The position numbers and the translations under genes were made by a program. Below, piece by piece: positions 32,490 through 41,929 of a DNA stretch of 64,000 nucleotides. The notes below the pieces were generated by a model that was not told where the DNA came from, did no database searches, and saw only the letters and a list, made by a program, of their open reading frames with translations. The stretch is from Bog-950 sp964620645 (GTDB lineage: Bacteria > Bacteroidota > Bacteroidia > Chitinophagales > LD1), in assembly GCA_964620645.1 (NCBI GenBank), contig CAZUHU010000001.1, positions 10,277 through 74,276 of the forward strand, given 5' to 3'. How positions within the stretch are numbered: the stretch's first letter is position 1; every line of letters starts with the position of its first letter.

Positions 32490-33173
32490 ATGGGATACAG
32501 AAATGCTTTTCTGCTCGTCTTTTTTACCTTAATCAACAGTTCATTTATGAGCCACGCAAAATATACGATGTTATGCCTTGGTGATTCTTATACCATAGGC
32601 GAATCTGTAGCTGAAAACGAGCGCTTTGCAGAACAGGCGGTGCAAATGCTTCTGCAAGGGGGCGTTACCTTTAAGCAACCAGAGATTATTGCCAAAACCG
32701 GCTGGACCACCGATGAATTAGCTGCTGCTATTGAGGAAAGAGGGATAAAGCAAAAATTTGACTTTGTAACCTTGCTGATAGGTGTAAACAATCAGTACCG
32801 TGGGCGCGACCTTGAAAATTACCGTGCTGAATTTAAAGGCCTGTTGGAAACCGCCATACAGTATGCCGGTGGAAACAGTAAGCACGTAATCGTAATTTCC
32901 ATACCCGACTGGGGCGCCACCCCCTTTGTATCACAGGACCCTAAGCATCGAAGCTCAGCTCAAATTGCTGCCGAAATTGATGCCTTTAATGCGATTGGTA
33001 AGGAGGAAGCCGTTAAGGCTCATGCACATTTTATAGATATCACGCCTCATTCACGCAAGACAATTGACGACCCCGGGCTGGTGGCTAACGATGGACTGCA
33101 CCCTTCCGGCAAAATGTATTCGCATTGGGCAACAGAGTTAAGTAATCTGATAACGAAAATAGTTCAGCATTAA
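32490..33173 (+). CDS. SGNH/GDSL-family hydrolase, secreted
   Basis: From the ATG at 32490 (a TTG at 32478 is also in frame) the protein has 227 residues and a signal peptide or anchor (AFLLVFFTLINSSFMSHA). Catalytic blocks: LGDSYTIGE (block I Ser), LLIGVNNQYRG (block III, Gly and Asn), and DGLHPSG (block V Asp-x2-His). It is likely a lipase or esterase of the periplasm. Its stop overlaps the start of the acetyltransferase gene (TAATG). It is divergent from mntH and shares the 72-nt region with the MntR-type operator. Confidence 0.85.
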   Translation: MGYRNAFLLVFFTLINSSFMSHAKYTMLCLGDSYTIGESVAENERFAEQAVQMLLQGGVTFKQPEIIAKTGWTTDELAAAIEERGIKQKFDFVTLLIGVNNQYRGRDLENYRAEFKGLLETAIQYAGGNSKHVIVISIPDWGATPFVSQDPKHRSSAQIAAEIDAFNAIGKEEAVKAHAHFIDITPHSRKTIDDPGLVANDGLHPSGKMYSHWATELSNLITKIVQH

Positions 33174-33658
33174 TGATTCGGGATGCGATTGGCAGCGATG
33201 TGCCTGCCATTACTGAAATTTACAATTACTACATTGAACATACCGTTGTAACCTTTGAAGAGGAAGCTAAAACAGTTTCGGAAATGGCCGAACGCATACA
33301 AGGAGTTCAGGCTACATATCCGTGGATTGTTATGGAAGTAGAGGGCGAAATTGTAGGTTATGCTTATGCCACGGAATGGAAAAGCCGCAGCGCCTATCGC
33401 TTCTCTGCCGAAAGCACCGTGTACATTAAAAATGGCCTTAACGGAAAAGGCTTTGGCTATGCCCTCTATACTGCTTTACTTGAAAAATTACGGGCTAAAA
33501 ACATGCACTGCATCCTGGCTGGCATCGTACCACCAAACCCCGCCAGCATACGGCTTCACGAAAAGTTAGGCTTCCAAAAAATCGGAATACAAAAAGAAGT
33601 GGGTTTCAAGTTTAATAAGTGGGAAGACGTAGGATACTGGCAATTAATATTCCCCTAA
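33173..33658 (+). CDS. GNAT acetyltransferase, phosphinothricin-acetyltransferase-like
   Basis: The 161-residue enzyme has the GNAT layout: IRDAIGSDVPAITEIYNYYIEHTV at the N-terminus (read in the order IRDAIGSDVPAITEIYN then YYIEHTV), VGYAYATEWKSRSAYR, the acetyl-CoA loop NGLNGKGFGYAL, and NPASIRLHEKLGFQKIG. This pattern is that of the Pat/Bar subgroup, which N-acetylates phosphinothricin, methionine sulfone or similar amines. The natural substrate is unknown. It is coupled to the upstream SGNH gene by a one-base overlap and is convergent with the MntR-like gene (6 nt apart). Confidence 0.87.
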   Translation: MIRDAIGSDVPAITEIYNYYIEHTVVTFEEEAKTVSEMAERIQGVQATYPWIVMEVEGEIVGYAYATEWKSRSAYRFSAESTVYIKNGLNGKGFGYALYTALLEKLRAKNMHCILAGIVPPNPASIRLHEKLGFQKIGIQKEVGFKFNKWEDVGYWQLIFP

Positions 33659-33664
33659 GAGAGG

Positions 33665-34321
33665 CTATCCTATAAAAATATTCTGCGCCGCCATTTTACT
33701 AATGGTAGCCTTTTTCCGCTTATCGAGTTTAATTACAAACGAACCATCAAAGTCTACTATGCCGGTAATTTCAATTTCTGAACCCAATTGTATGTTATGC
33801 GAATCCAGGTATTGCAAAAATTTGGCCGAGCTATCCTTTACCCCCAAAACTTTTCCGCCATCACCTTCACTCATTTCTGAAAGCAGCTTTTGATTATGGC
33901 TATGTATGTTTCCTGAAGCATCCGGAATAGGGTCGCCATGAGGGTCAAAACGCGGGTAACCTAAAAATTTATCCAGCTTATCAATAAGTTCATCGCTGTG
34001 TATGTGTTCAAGTTGTTCAGCTATATCATGTATTTTATCCCATCCGTAGCCAAGCTTCTCTACTAAAAACACTTCCCACAAGCGGTGCTTTCTGATAATA
34101 CCTTTGGCAATCTTCTCACCATCCTTGGTTAAGTGAACGCCATGGTATTTTTCGTAACTGATAATTTTTTTCTGCTTCAGTTTTTTCAGCATGTCGGTTA
34201 CTGAAGCGGCTGTTGCGTTTACAGCCTTTGCTATGCTGTTGGTAGAAATGCTCTCATCTCCTTCCTCACTAAGGTGAAAGATGGCTTTTATGTAGTTTTC
34301 TTCGGTTGTACTGAATAGCAT
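33665..34321 (-). CDS. DtxR/MntR-family metal-dependent repressor
   Basis: The 218-residue protein has a winged helix (EENYIKAIFHLSEEGDESI, AVNATAASVTDMLKKLKQK), a dimerisation and metal domain (KHRLWEVFLVEKLGYGWDKIH, EQLEHIHSDELIDKLDKFLGYP, DPHGDPIP), and a C-terminal SH3-like FeoA-type domain (about 145-218). This is the long DtxR form, usually Fe2+- or Mn2+-dependent. Given the adjacent mntH, it is likely the Mn repressor and the palindrome at 32419 its site. It lies 2 nt downstream of an SDR gene and may be cotranscribed. Confidence 0.9.
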   Translation of the reverse strand: MLFSTTEENYIKAIFHLSEEGDESISTNSIAKAVNATAASVTDMLKKLKQKKIISYEKYHGVHLTKDGEKIAKGIIRKHRLWEVFLVEKLGYGWDKIHDIAEQLEHIHSDELIDKLDKFLGYPRFDPHGDPIPDASGNIHSHNQKLLSEMSEGDGGKVLGVKDSSAKFLQYLDSHNIQLGSEIEITGIVDFDGSFVIKLDKRKKATISKMAAQNIFIG

Positions 34322-34323
34322 GC

Positions 34324-35205
34324 CTACTCACTTTTTGCTCCGCGAACCATCTTTTCTATCATGTCCCATTGCTCCTTGGTAACATCATCGAACAGGTTAA
34401 ACTCACCTGCGCCCTGTAACCACTCACCACCATCAATTGTAACAACATCGCCGTTTACATAGGCTGAGTAATCGGAAACCAAATAGCCCGCAAGATTGCA
34501 TAGTTCCTGGTGTTCGCCCACGCGGCGTAAAGGAACCTGTTTTACCAAATCATATTTCTCGCGGAATTCGCCGGGTACCAAACGGTCCCATGCGCCTTTG
34601 GTAGGGAAAGGCCCCGGTGCAATGGCGTTCATACGTATACCGTATTTTGCCCATTCTACTGCCAGCGAACGCGTCATGGCCAATACACCTGCTTTAGCAC
34701 AGGCTGAAGGCACAACGTAGGCTGAACCGGTCCAGGCATAAGTGGTAACTATGCTTAACACTGCTTTATTGCGTTGGTTGTTGTTAATCCAATATTTACC
34801 CAGTGCAAGGGTGCAGTTGTAAGAACCTTTTAAAACAATATCCACCACTGTATCAAAAGCACGTGGCGAAAGGCGCTCGGTAGGGCTGATAAAGTTACCT
34901 GCTGCATTATTTACTAATACATCAACTCCGCCGAAAGTGGCTACCGTATCCTGCAGCATTTTTTCTACTTCAAGCCAATTACGCACATCGCATTGCACAG
35001 CCAATACTTTTCCGCCGGTTTCCGCTTCAAGTTCGCTGGCCGTTTTTTGCAAAACATCCAACTTACGGCTTGTAATAACCAGGTTGGCGCCCAATGTCAA
35101 AAAGTACTTTGTCATTGACTTTCCTAAACCTGTGCCACCACCGGTAATAATTATGGTCTTCCCTTTAAGCGCTCCTTCTTTGAGCATACCTTCCATATAC
35201 TGCAT
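34324..35205 (-). CDS. 2,4-dienoyl-CoA reductase-like SDR
   Basis: The 293-residue enzyme has the cofactor motif TGGGTGLGKS and NNAAGNF. The usual Tyr-x3-Lys is replaced by VVPSACAKAGVLAMTRSLAVEW in pieces VVPSACAKAGV and LAMTRSLAVEW, as in mitochondrial DECR1 where Ser precedes the A-x-A-K-AG block. It would reduce 2,4-dienoyl-CoA with NADPH during breakdown of unsaturated fatty acids. No other beta-oxidation gene is adjacent. It is upstream of the metal repressor with a 2-nt gap. Confidence 0.85.
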   Translation of the reverse strand: MQYMEGMLKEGALKGKTIIITGGGTGLGKSMTKYFLTLGANLVITSRKLDVLQKTASELEAETGGKVLAVQCDVRNWLEVEKMLQDTVATFGGVDVLVNNAAGNFISPTERLSPRAFDTVVDIVLKGSYNCTLALGKYWINNNQRNKAVLSIVTTYAWTGSAYVVPSACAKAGVLAMTRSLAVEWAKYGIRMNAIAPGPFPTKGAWDRLVPGEFREKYDLVKQVPLRRVGEHQELCNLAGYLVSDYSAYVNGDVVTIDGGEWLQGAGEFNLFDDVTKEQWDMIEKMVRGAKSE

Positions 35206-35264
35206 AGCAATTGTTTTAGCAGCGTGAATCTAATAAACCGTATTTAATAACTACTAAGTTATGC

Positions 35265-36755
35265 TTAGAACTGGAAGTATATGAAAGGCTGTATTTCGGA
35301 GCTTTTTACCTGTATCACCAGGATAACCACGGCAGCCAATATAGCCACCTTGCCGGCTAAAGGAAAGTCAGTTACCCAGCCCTGGGCCTTTAGCTCCATA
35401 CTGCGGGGCAGAAAGTGTAGAATGAAGCCTAAAAGCATAACAAACAGCACCTTTTGATAGCCGCTTACAAATTCAAAGAAGATGGATGGGGTAAAATGCC
35501 TTGTAATTTGCGTAAGCACTTCACCTGCCTTAACCATATCCTCAGCCCTGAAGAATATCCAGCAAAAGCACACAAAATGGAAGGTGAATATTACGCCCAA
35601 TACTTTCATCAACTTTGTATCCGGTATTTTGATAAACTCCTTTACGTATTTATCAATACCCAGCGCAATGCCATGCAGCGCGCCCCAAAGTATAAACCTG
35701 AACCCCGCCAGGTAGGAGAGCCCGCCTATCATATGCCACATGCCGCCCAGTAACATGGTAAGAAACTGATTAAGATAGGTGCGCCATCTGCCTTTACGGT
35801 TGCCCCCCAAAGAGATGTATAGGTAATCCCTAAGCCAGGTACTTAACGAAATGTGCCACCTCCGCCAAAACTCAGTAATGCTGCTGGATTGATAAGGTGA
35901 ATCAAAGTTGATGTTAAAGTGAAAGCCCATAAGCAATGCTATACCGATGGCCATATCACTATAGCCGCTGAAATCGCAATAAATTTGAAGTGCATAACCA
36001 TAAACACCCATCAGGTTTTCAAGCCCGGTGTAAAGCGTTGGATTTTCAAATATGCGGTCTACAAAATTTGCACTGATGTAGTCAGAAATCACAGCCTTTT
36101 TAAAAAGGCCTGCCGCTATTAGAAAAACAGCCCTGCCTAAATCCTGGTTGGAAACAAAGGTTGGCTTATATATCTGCGGTATAAAATCTTTGGCTCTTAC
36201 TATAGGGCCCGCCACCAATTGCGGGAAAAAAGAAACAAAGAAGGCATAGTCAAGAATGTTGCCTATAGGCTTTATTTCCTTACGGTAAATATCTATGGTG
36301 TAGCTAAGAGATTGGAACGTAAAGAAAGAAACGCCGACAGGTATGAAAATATTGAAGGGGTCGAAATGGTGATTGACAAGGTCGCAATAAATAGAATAGA
36401 AAAAGTTAGTGTACTTAAAATAAGTAAGTAGCCCCAGGTTTAACACCAGGCTTAATATAAGCCACCATCTTTTATGCTGTTGCTTTTCGGCATAGTATAT
36501 TTTGTTTGCCAGTGTATAATCCACTACCGTAGAAAGTATAAGCAGCAAAAAGTAGATACCGCTTGACTTGTAATAAAAAAACAAGGAGAAAAGCGTAACG
36601 TAAGTAAGCTTTAGCCTGAAGTCCTCGTGCACGAGGTAGTAAACAGTAATAAAGCCCAGGAATATGAAAAGGAAAAGTCCTGAGCTGAATATCATCGGCT
36701 CATTAGGGTGGTAAACAAACTGTGAAAGCAGTTTACTGAGGTCGGGATGAAACAT
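35265..36755 (-). CDS. MBOAT-family O-acyltransferase
   Basis: The 496-residue membrane protein has about 11 hydrophobic segments and the AlgI-like signatures FPQLVAGPIVRAKDFIPQ, DFSGYSDMAIGIALLMGF, FWRRWHISLSTWLRDYLYI, SLGGNRKG, and LLGGMWHMIGG then FILWGALHGI with the conserved catalytic His. The usual GLWHGA block is slightly extended. Proteins of this type move acetyl groups across the membrane to cell-surface polymers, usually with a partner SGNH esterase. Its start overlaps the preceding SGNH gene by 23 nt, so the three genes likely form one unit. Confidence 0.9.
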   Translation of the reverse strand: MFHPDLSKLLSQFVYHPNEPMIFSSGLFLFIFLGFITVYYLVHEDFRLKLTYVTLFSLFFYYKSSGIYFLLLILSTVVDYTLANKIYYAEKQQHKRWWLILSLVLNLGLLTYFKYTNFFYSIYCDLVNHHFDPFNIFIPVGVSFFTFQSLSYTIDIYRKEIKPIGNILDYAFFVSFFPQLVAGPIVRAKDFIPQIYKPTFVSNQDLGRAVFLIAAGLFKKAVISDYISANFVDRIFENPTLYTGLENLMGVYGYALQIYCDFSGYSDMAIGIALLMGFHFNINFDSPYQSSSITEFWRRWHISLSTWLRDYLYISLGGNRKGRWRTYLNQFLTMLLGGMWHMIGGLSYLAGFRFILWGALHGIALGIDKYVKEFIKIPDTKLMKVLGVIFTFHFVCFCWIFFRAEDMVKAGEVLTQITRHFTPSIFFEFVSGYQKVLFVMLLGFILHFLPRSMELKAQGWVTDFPLAGKVAILAAVVILVIQVKSSEIQPFIYFQF

Positions 36756-38040
36756 ACTTATTGTATGATTTAATTAGTGCTTCGTATAAAAGGTTCCCCT
36801 GGAATTCATAACCCCCACGTGTAAAATGCAAACCATCGCGTTGCATCATGTGATACTTCTTCCACATATAGCAACTTTTGTAACCTCCCGAAATAGAAAA
36901 CAGATCCCAAACAGCAATATTTTCGGCCTTGGCATAATTCACGATTACTTCGTGCATTTGAGAAACCGAACTGTTATAATACTTCCTGTGGTAATACGAA
37001 TCAGGCGGGGTGGTAAATACTATTGCCGTATTAGGATTGTAACGGTGCAAGGCGCTAACCAGCGAATCTAGCCTGCGTGTCATCAAGCCTTTGTCCAAAG
37101 GCCTTCGTTGCGCCTCGTTGGTGCCTAGTGAGATAATGATCAGATCAGGCTCCAACACCTGTGTTTGCTCAGCAAAATATTTGGCGCGCACATATTGAAA
37201 GGCTTCCGCTCCATTGGCGCCTACCGTATGATACACCACTCCGCTGCTATCATTTTCAAGGTTAATACCGAAAATAGTAGCCTGCCTTTGGTTGGTATCA
37301 GAACGTTCAGCGCTTATTACCACGGCATTGGTGTTTGCAGGTAAGGCAGTTGATGAAATATTGCGGTATTTTTCAGTTGATATGCTGCTAAGAATACCCA
37401 GCGTATTACCTAAGGTATCTGTTACCCTAAAGTCAAACGACGTACTATCCTTTTGATAGAACAGGGTTAGCTTATTAAAAGAGTAATTTAAGGGCGCGTA
37501 ATCAAATGCCCGTAGAAAGAATTTTATATCCGGCGAATCAGTTTTAATAGTAACACCTCCTATTCCAATAGGCATGGGGTCATTTACATAAATACAGCGC
37601 TTTGAAGTGCAGGCGTAATTGCTGGTTATTTTGTAGTTAAACGGTTCGTTACTGCCGGCTACCCTTAGCGGCACTACAATACCACGGCCACCATTACCAA
37701 AATCCTTTTGGAAATTGGTTCTTACCTGCGCACTTAAAAAATCGGCCTGTATGTGCGAGTCGCCAATGTGCAATACACTTACCCTTTGGTTGTTGCCCGT
37801 CTTTTGTGTGTAGAGTTTTTCGAAAAAAGGCTCAAGCCCCTTATCGTTAACTATCTCATTTCGGTCAGGATGTATAAAAGCATACTTCTTCGCGCTGAAG
37901 TTTACAATACCATTTTGCGCCTTTACATTCAAGCCAAAGGCAAGAAGAAGCAAGCAGGCTACGCTTTGAACGAGCCCGTAATGCAACGCACGGCTGCCGG
38001 CACCCGGCATTTTATTACATACTCTTTTTCCGTCGTTCAT
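36733..38040 (-). CDS. SGNH hydrolase-type protein, MBOAT partner 2
   Basis: Starting at the ATG at 38040 (another ATG lies at 38055) the protein has a signal peptide ending NVKAQ. Catalytic blocks: VLHIGDSHIQADFLS (Ser), IISLGTNEAQRRPL (Gly, Asn) and DGLHFTRGGYEFQG (Asp-x2-His). A jelly-roll-like insert lies between (about 130-260, IKFFLRAFDYAPLNYSFNK). Periplasmic SGNH proteins of this shape transfer or remove O-acetyl groups. Both ends overlap the neighbours (23-25 nt), pointing to a tightly coupled SGNH-SGNH-MBOAT operon. Confidence 0.82.
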   Translation of the reverse strand: MNDGKRVCNKMPGAGSRALHYGLVQSVACLLLLAFGLNVKAQNGIVNFSAKKYAFIHPDRNEIVNDKGLEPFFEKLYTQKTGNNQRVSVLHIGDSHIQADFLSAQVRTNFQKDFGNGGRGIVVPLRVAGSNEPFNYKITSNYACTSKRCIYVNDPMPIGIGGVTIKTDSPDIKFFLRAFDYAPLNYSFNKLTLFYQKDSTSFDFRVTDTLGNTLGILSSISTEKYRNISSTALPANTNAVVISAERSDTNQRQATIFGINLENDSSGVVYHTVGANGAEAFQYVRAKYFAEQTQVLEPDLIIISLGTNEAQRRPLDKGLMTRRLDSLVSALHRYNPNTAIVFTTPPDSYYHRKYYNSSVSQMHEVIVNYAKAENIAVWDLFSISGGYKSCYMWKKYHMMQRDGLHFTRGGYEFQGNLLYEALIKSYNKYVSSRPQ

Positions 38041-39331
38041 ACTTCTCCTTTTCATATAAAATTGTGCCCGTAATAATCTCCGCTACCTTTTTGCCGCCGT
38101 AATAGGTTGGGTGGGTATAATCCCCATTAGCAAGTTTAGGTTTCATGCCAGCCCACTTAACCATAGTGCTATCTCCACCCATTGCTTCAAACAGGTTATA
38201 AAAACAAACCTGGTTATCGGCCGCCATCTTTCGCTGCGCTTCTATCAATTCCTTTATACCCGGCATGGTTTGCAACACCCCATCTACTTTTTGGCCCCTG
38301 TCACTACAGCCAACTACCAGTACCGATGCTTTGGGGAAAGCCCTTTTCATCATTCCTATGGTCTGGCTCATACCCTTTGTATACCAATCATAGTTCTTTG
38401 ACTTGGCATTGGCAACGTTCAACCCATAACTTATAACCACCAAATCGTACGGGTGAATAGCATCAAAGTTCTTATACATCTGCTCCGATACACCACCCAG
38501 GCCTAAGCCTGAATTACCGCGAACTGAAAAATTATCTACGCAAATACCCTTAGTATCTTCAAATGAAACGCCGTATAAATCAGCACTGCCATCCACTTGC
38601 AGAGTAACACTTTGCAGCGCAGTGCCCAGTTTCATTTTGCTTATTCCACTTGTTGCCGGTAAATCTACCGCAGCCCCTTGGTTCAGCAGTAATTTAGCGC
38701 CGGCAGTATTACCGAAGTAGAGGTACGCAACCGGGAAACTATTCAGCCTGCTTCGCTTAATAGCACTGTAGTGAACCTGGTTGCCGGCTAGTGGCACATA
38801 AGTATGGCCGGCAGGCCCCATAGGGTGCTCGGCACTCTTGTCGCCTACTATTGAGTAAGTGGTAAAGTTGTCGTAGCTATGAATTACAGTTTGCCTGAAG
38901 CCCGCAACTTCTGATGTTATAGGTACGAACCCTACACCTGAACCGCCGAATATAGCCTGCAGTGTGTCCCTTAAAGGATCCAGCATTATGTCTCCTTCAA
39001 CGTATGAATCGGCAAACCAGGCAATACGTACGGGCCTTGTTTTAACTGAATCCAGCGCTGCCAAAAAGGTCTTCATGCCACTGGTATCCTTACTATAATC
39101 TTCTATACAGGTAACTCCTGTTTTGCAGGTATCGGCAAAAACAGGTTTTATCATTTTGGTGGTGTCCGCCTGAGCTAGGTTATCATCCTTTCGCATAATA
39201 TCCGCCAAAAGATTTATCCGCCTGAAGTGAAACTCTCCAATATCAAACTCAGGTATTATATATAAAGCCAAAAGCACTGCCAACAATAAGGCGGTGCCAA
39301 GCACTGAGTATTTTAAATGATTTTCCTGCAT
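38015..39331 (-). CDS. SGNH hydrolase-type protein, MBOAT partner 1
   Basis: The 438-residue protein has a single N-terminal membrane anchor (VLGTALLLAVLLALYIIPEF) and a periplasmic domain with blocks IAWFADSYVEGDI (Ser), VVISYGLNVANAKSK (Asn) and DYTHPTYYGGKK (Asp-x2-His in the form YTHP). It is first in the SGNH-SGNH-MBOAT unit. It differs from its neighbour in sequence but has the same layout (SGNH halves split by a carbohydrate-binding-like insert). Likely role: O-acetyl transfer on an envelope polymer; which polymer is unknown. Confidence 0.78.
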   Translation of the reverse strand: MQENHLKYSVLGTALLLAVLLALYIIPEFDIGEFHFRRINLLADIMRKDDNLAQADTTKMIKPVFADTCKTGVTCIEDYSKDTSGMKTFLAALDSVKTRPVRIAWFADSYVEGDIMLDPLRDTLQAIFGGSGVGFVPITSEVAGFRQTVIHSYDNFTTYSIVGDKSAEHPMGPAGHTYVPLAGNQVHYSAIKRSRLNSFPVAYLYFGNTAGAKLLLNQGAAVDLPATSGISKMKLGTALQSVTLQVDGSADLYGVSFEDTKGICVDNFSVRGNSGLGLGGVSEQMYKNFDAIHPYDLVVISYGLNVANAKSKNYDWYTKGMSQTIGMMKRAFPKASVLVVGCSDRGQKVDGVLQTMPGIKELIEAQRKMAADNQVCFYNLFEAMGGDSTMVKWAGMKPKLANGDYTHPTYYGGKKVAEIITGTILYEKEKYERRKKSM

Positions 39332-39485
39332 GGGTTAGGCTAAAGGCGGGCGCATTTGGTTTTCGCTTGCCGATTATACCCCTCTGGTAACGAATGTAGG
39401 AGAATACCCCGCAGCGATACAATTAAACGATACTCACTTTTCAATTATTGCAAGTGATATGTAGAAAATTTAAAACGGTAGCAGC

Positions 39486-41207
39486 TTAAGCCAGCTTTTT
39501 CAGTTCGCCGTTTATAAAGCTTACCAACGAAGCCACGTAATCCTTACTGAAGTCAAACCTGGCTCCCGCAGTTTCGTAGAACACCGGAATGGGTTTGGTG
39601 TAACCCAGGCTAAGCGCGCTTTTGTAGTCGGCCACGGCCTTTGCCGGGTCGTTCTTAAAGTTTCTCCATAAGGCAATGGCGCCTAACTGCGCAAAAGCAT
39701 ATTCGATATAGTAAAAAGGAACTACAAAGAAGTGCAGTATGCGGTGGTAGCCTGTTTGCAGGTCTTTCTCAAAGCCGGTCCAATCAATGCCGGCTCCGCC
39801 AAAGCGGGCGCTTAACTCAGCCCACTTGTTTCTTCTCTCCTCAACCGTGTGGTTAGGGTTAAGGTATAACCAATGCTGGAAGCTATCGCCTAAACAGGTT
39901 TTGGTTAATACCGAAAGGATATAACGCAGGTGGTTAACCTTAGCACGCCTTAAATCATCGGCATTGTTATAAAACAAATCCCAATGCTCCATGCTCATAA
40001 GCTCCATGCCCATTGAAGCCACTTCAGCCACTTCCGAAGTTGTTTCCTTAAAAGCCATTAGCTCAAGCTTGTGCGCTAAAAAGGTGTGTATGGCATGGCC
40101 GCCTTCGTGCACCATGGTAATCAAATCATGCTCATCGTTGGCTGAATTCATGAAGATGAAAGGTACCCCTATCTCGGGCAACGTCATATTATAGCCACCG
40201 GGGCCCTTGTGCATACGCGACTCAAGGTCCAGGTAATTCATTTTCTTCAGTATCTCAATGCGTTCGCCGAAATAAGGATCGAGCCTGTTAAAGCAGGCTA
40301 TAGTTTTTTCAATAAGCTCTTCCGTATTCTTTACCGGCTGCAGTGGTGCTTTACCACTGGTATCTACGTCAAGATCCCACGGTTTAAGGCTTTCCAGCCC
40401 CAATAATTGGCGGCGTTCTTCAGCCATACGGTTTTTAACCGGTACTATCAGTTCTTCAACTGCCTTGTGAAAGTTAAGGCAATCTGCACTGGTATAATCA
40501 AAGCGACCAAGCTCGTTAAAGCGATACTCTACATAGTTTTTGTAGCCCGCATTAAGTGCTATTTTATGGCGTAGCTGAATAAGCTCTGTAAGTAGATTGT
40601 CAAACGTCTCAGCGTCCTGCAATCTGCGCTCACTTATCATGCGATAAACCTCCTCGCGCTGGGCGCGGTCCGTACTTTTTAGGTAAATGGAAGCTTGCTG
40701 AAAGGTCAGTTCGGTTCCGTTATAGTGTATGCTTTCTGCCCCTGCAATAGCATCATAGGTGCTTTGCTTTAACTGCAACTCACTCTGCAATGGGATATTC
40801 TCTTCGCGGTAAAGTTCAATCTCCATTCTCAGTTTGCGCAACGTTGGAAAGAATACACTTTGATCAAGCTGATCAACAAAAGGGGAAGAAACAAATTTCT
40901 TCTTCAACTGGTTCTCAATTGGGGAATACCTCGGGAAGATATTTTGATATTGATTAGCCAGGTCCGCTTTCGCCTTCTCATCATTGGTATCCACCGTTGT
41001 TTTTACATATATCCAACGGCTGTTTTCAGTCATAGCAGTATCAAGTTCGCTCCAGTCCTTTAACCATTGGTTCAGGTCGGCCACTGAATTTATACTGCGC
41101 TCAAGCAATTCATTAAAATAAGGTTCAAGGGAAGCCCATTCATTCGGGTTAAAATCTTCCGCTACGAAACTCCTTTTCTTTTTAACTGGTATGTTGGTTT
41201 CGCCCAT
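39486..41207 (-). CDS. M3-family oligoendopeptidase (PepF-like)
   Basis: The protein has about 573 residues from the ATG at 41207 (one at 41213 would add two). The zinc site is in MVHEGGHAIHTFLAH (HExxH form HEGGH, about 368-372) with the downstream Glu in TSEVAEVASMGMELM. The long helical N-terminal half closes over the active site in this family. It cleaves short peptides in the cytoplasm. The family name oligoendopeptidase F is used because of the sequence pattern; the exact subfamily is uncertain. It appears to be a single-gene unit. Confidence 0.92.
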   Translation of the reverse strand: MGETNIPVKKKRSFVAEDFNPNEWASLEPYFNELLERSINSVADLNQWLKDWSELDTAMTENSRWIYVKTTVDTNDEKAKADLANQYQNIFPRYSPIENQLKKKFVSSPFVDQLDQSVFFPTLRKLRMEIELYREENIPLQSELQLKQSTYDAIAGAESIHYNGTELTFQQASIYLKSTDRAQREEVYRMISERRLQDAETFDNLLTELIQLRHKIALNAGYKNYVEYRFNELGRFDYTSADCLNFHKAVEELIVPVKNRMAEERRQLLGLESLKPWDLDVDTSGKAPLQPVKNTEELIEKTIACFNRLDPYFGERIEILKKMNYLDLESRMHKGPGGYNMTLPEIGVPFIFMNSANDEHDLITMVHEGGHAIHTFLAHKLELMAFKETTSEVAEVASMGMELMSMEHWDLFYNNADDLRRAKVNHLRYILSVLTKTCLGDSFQHWLYLNPNHTVEERRNKWAELSARFGGAGIDWTGFEKDLQTGYHRILHFFVVPFYYIEYAFAQLGAIALWRNFKNDPAKAVADYKSALSLGYTKPIPVFYETAGARFDFSKDYVASLVSFINGELKKLA

Positions 41208-41270
41208 CTTCATTATTATGTGTTTATTCGTTCGTTGTAGTTGTTTTCAATCCAGGTAACCAGGCTGTTA

Positions 41271-41834
41271 TTATTGAGCCTTGCGGGGGGCGGTTACTTT
41301 CTTGGCTCCGGGAGCAGGTTTGGTGCTGGCCTTGCTGCTTACCTCTTTCTTCACCTTAGGCTTCGCTTCTTTTTTCGGCTTATCTTCCTTAGCCGCCTTC
41401 ACTTTTTCTGTTGCTTCCTCTTTGCCTTCGGTTTTCTCTTCTTTAGCTTTCTCAGCAATAAGTTCATCTACCAGGTTACGGCTTTCCAGTATGCCATACC
41501 ACTTCAGTAGCTTCTTCATATCGCTCACGTAAACCTTCTCTTTATCGTAATTGGGTAGTACTTTTTCTAACCATGCTTTGGTTTTGGCATCATCCTTACC
41601 ATCAGGCACGGCGCCATTCTTCTTTATAGAAGCCAGCACATCTTTAAGCGTGGCCGGTTCATCAGTAGTATACATAGTCACATTATCCAGCGAGGTAAAC
41701 ATATGGTTACGTCCGCTAACGAACTGTGTTTTGTCGTCAACAAGGCTGGTTACTATCAACCCATCATTTCTACGGGCACTTACTTTAAATAAACCCGGCA
41801 TTCCGGTAATCGCTACAATCTCTGATAATTCCAT
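41271..41834 (-). CDS. DUF5606-like protein
   Basis: From the ATG at 41834 (the open frame extends to 41897) the protein has 187 residues. The N-terminal about 135 residues are compact: MELSEIVAITGMPGLFKV, SARRNDGLIVTSLVDDKTQF, VSGRNHMFTSLDNVTMYT, KAWLEKVLPNYDKEKVYVSD. The rest is a low-complexity tail of Lys, Ala and Glu (EEATEKVKAAKEDKPKK). It matches my memory of DUF5606, a Bacteroidota-restricted family. Function is unknown; the charged tail resembles those of nucleic-acid-binding proteins. Confidence 0.72.
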   Translation of the reverse strand: MELSEIVAITGMPGLFKVSARRNDGLIVTSLVDDKTQFVSGRNHMFTSLDNVTMYTTDEPATLKDVLASIKKNGAVPDGKDDAKTKAWLEKVLPNYDKEKVYVSDMKKLLKWYGILESRNLVDELIAEKAKEEKTEGKEEATEKVKAAKEDKPKKEAKPKVKKEVSSKASTKPAPGAKKVTAPRKAQ

Positions 41835-41929
41835 TTTTGGATTTTTAGGGCGGCTAAGATAAAAAAACGCCCGAAAAGCATGGTTTTGGCCTTTCAAAGG
41901 TCAAGGGGCTTTATCTTATTTTAGCAAAT

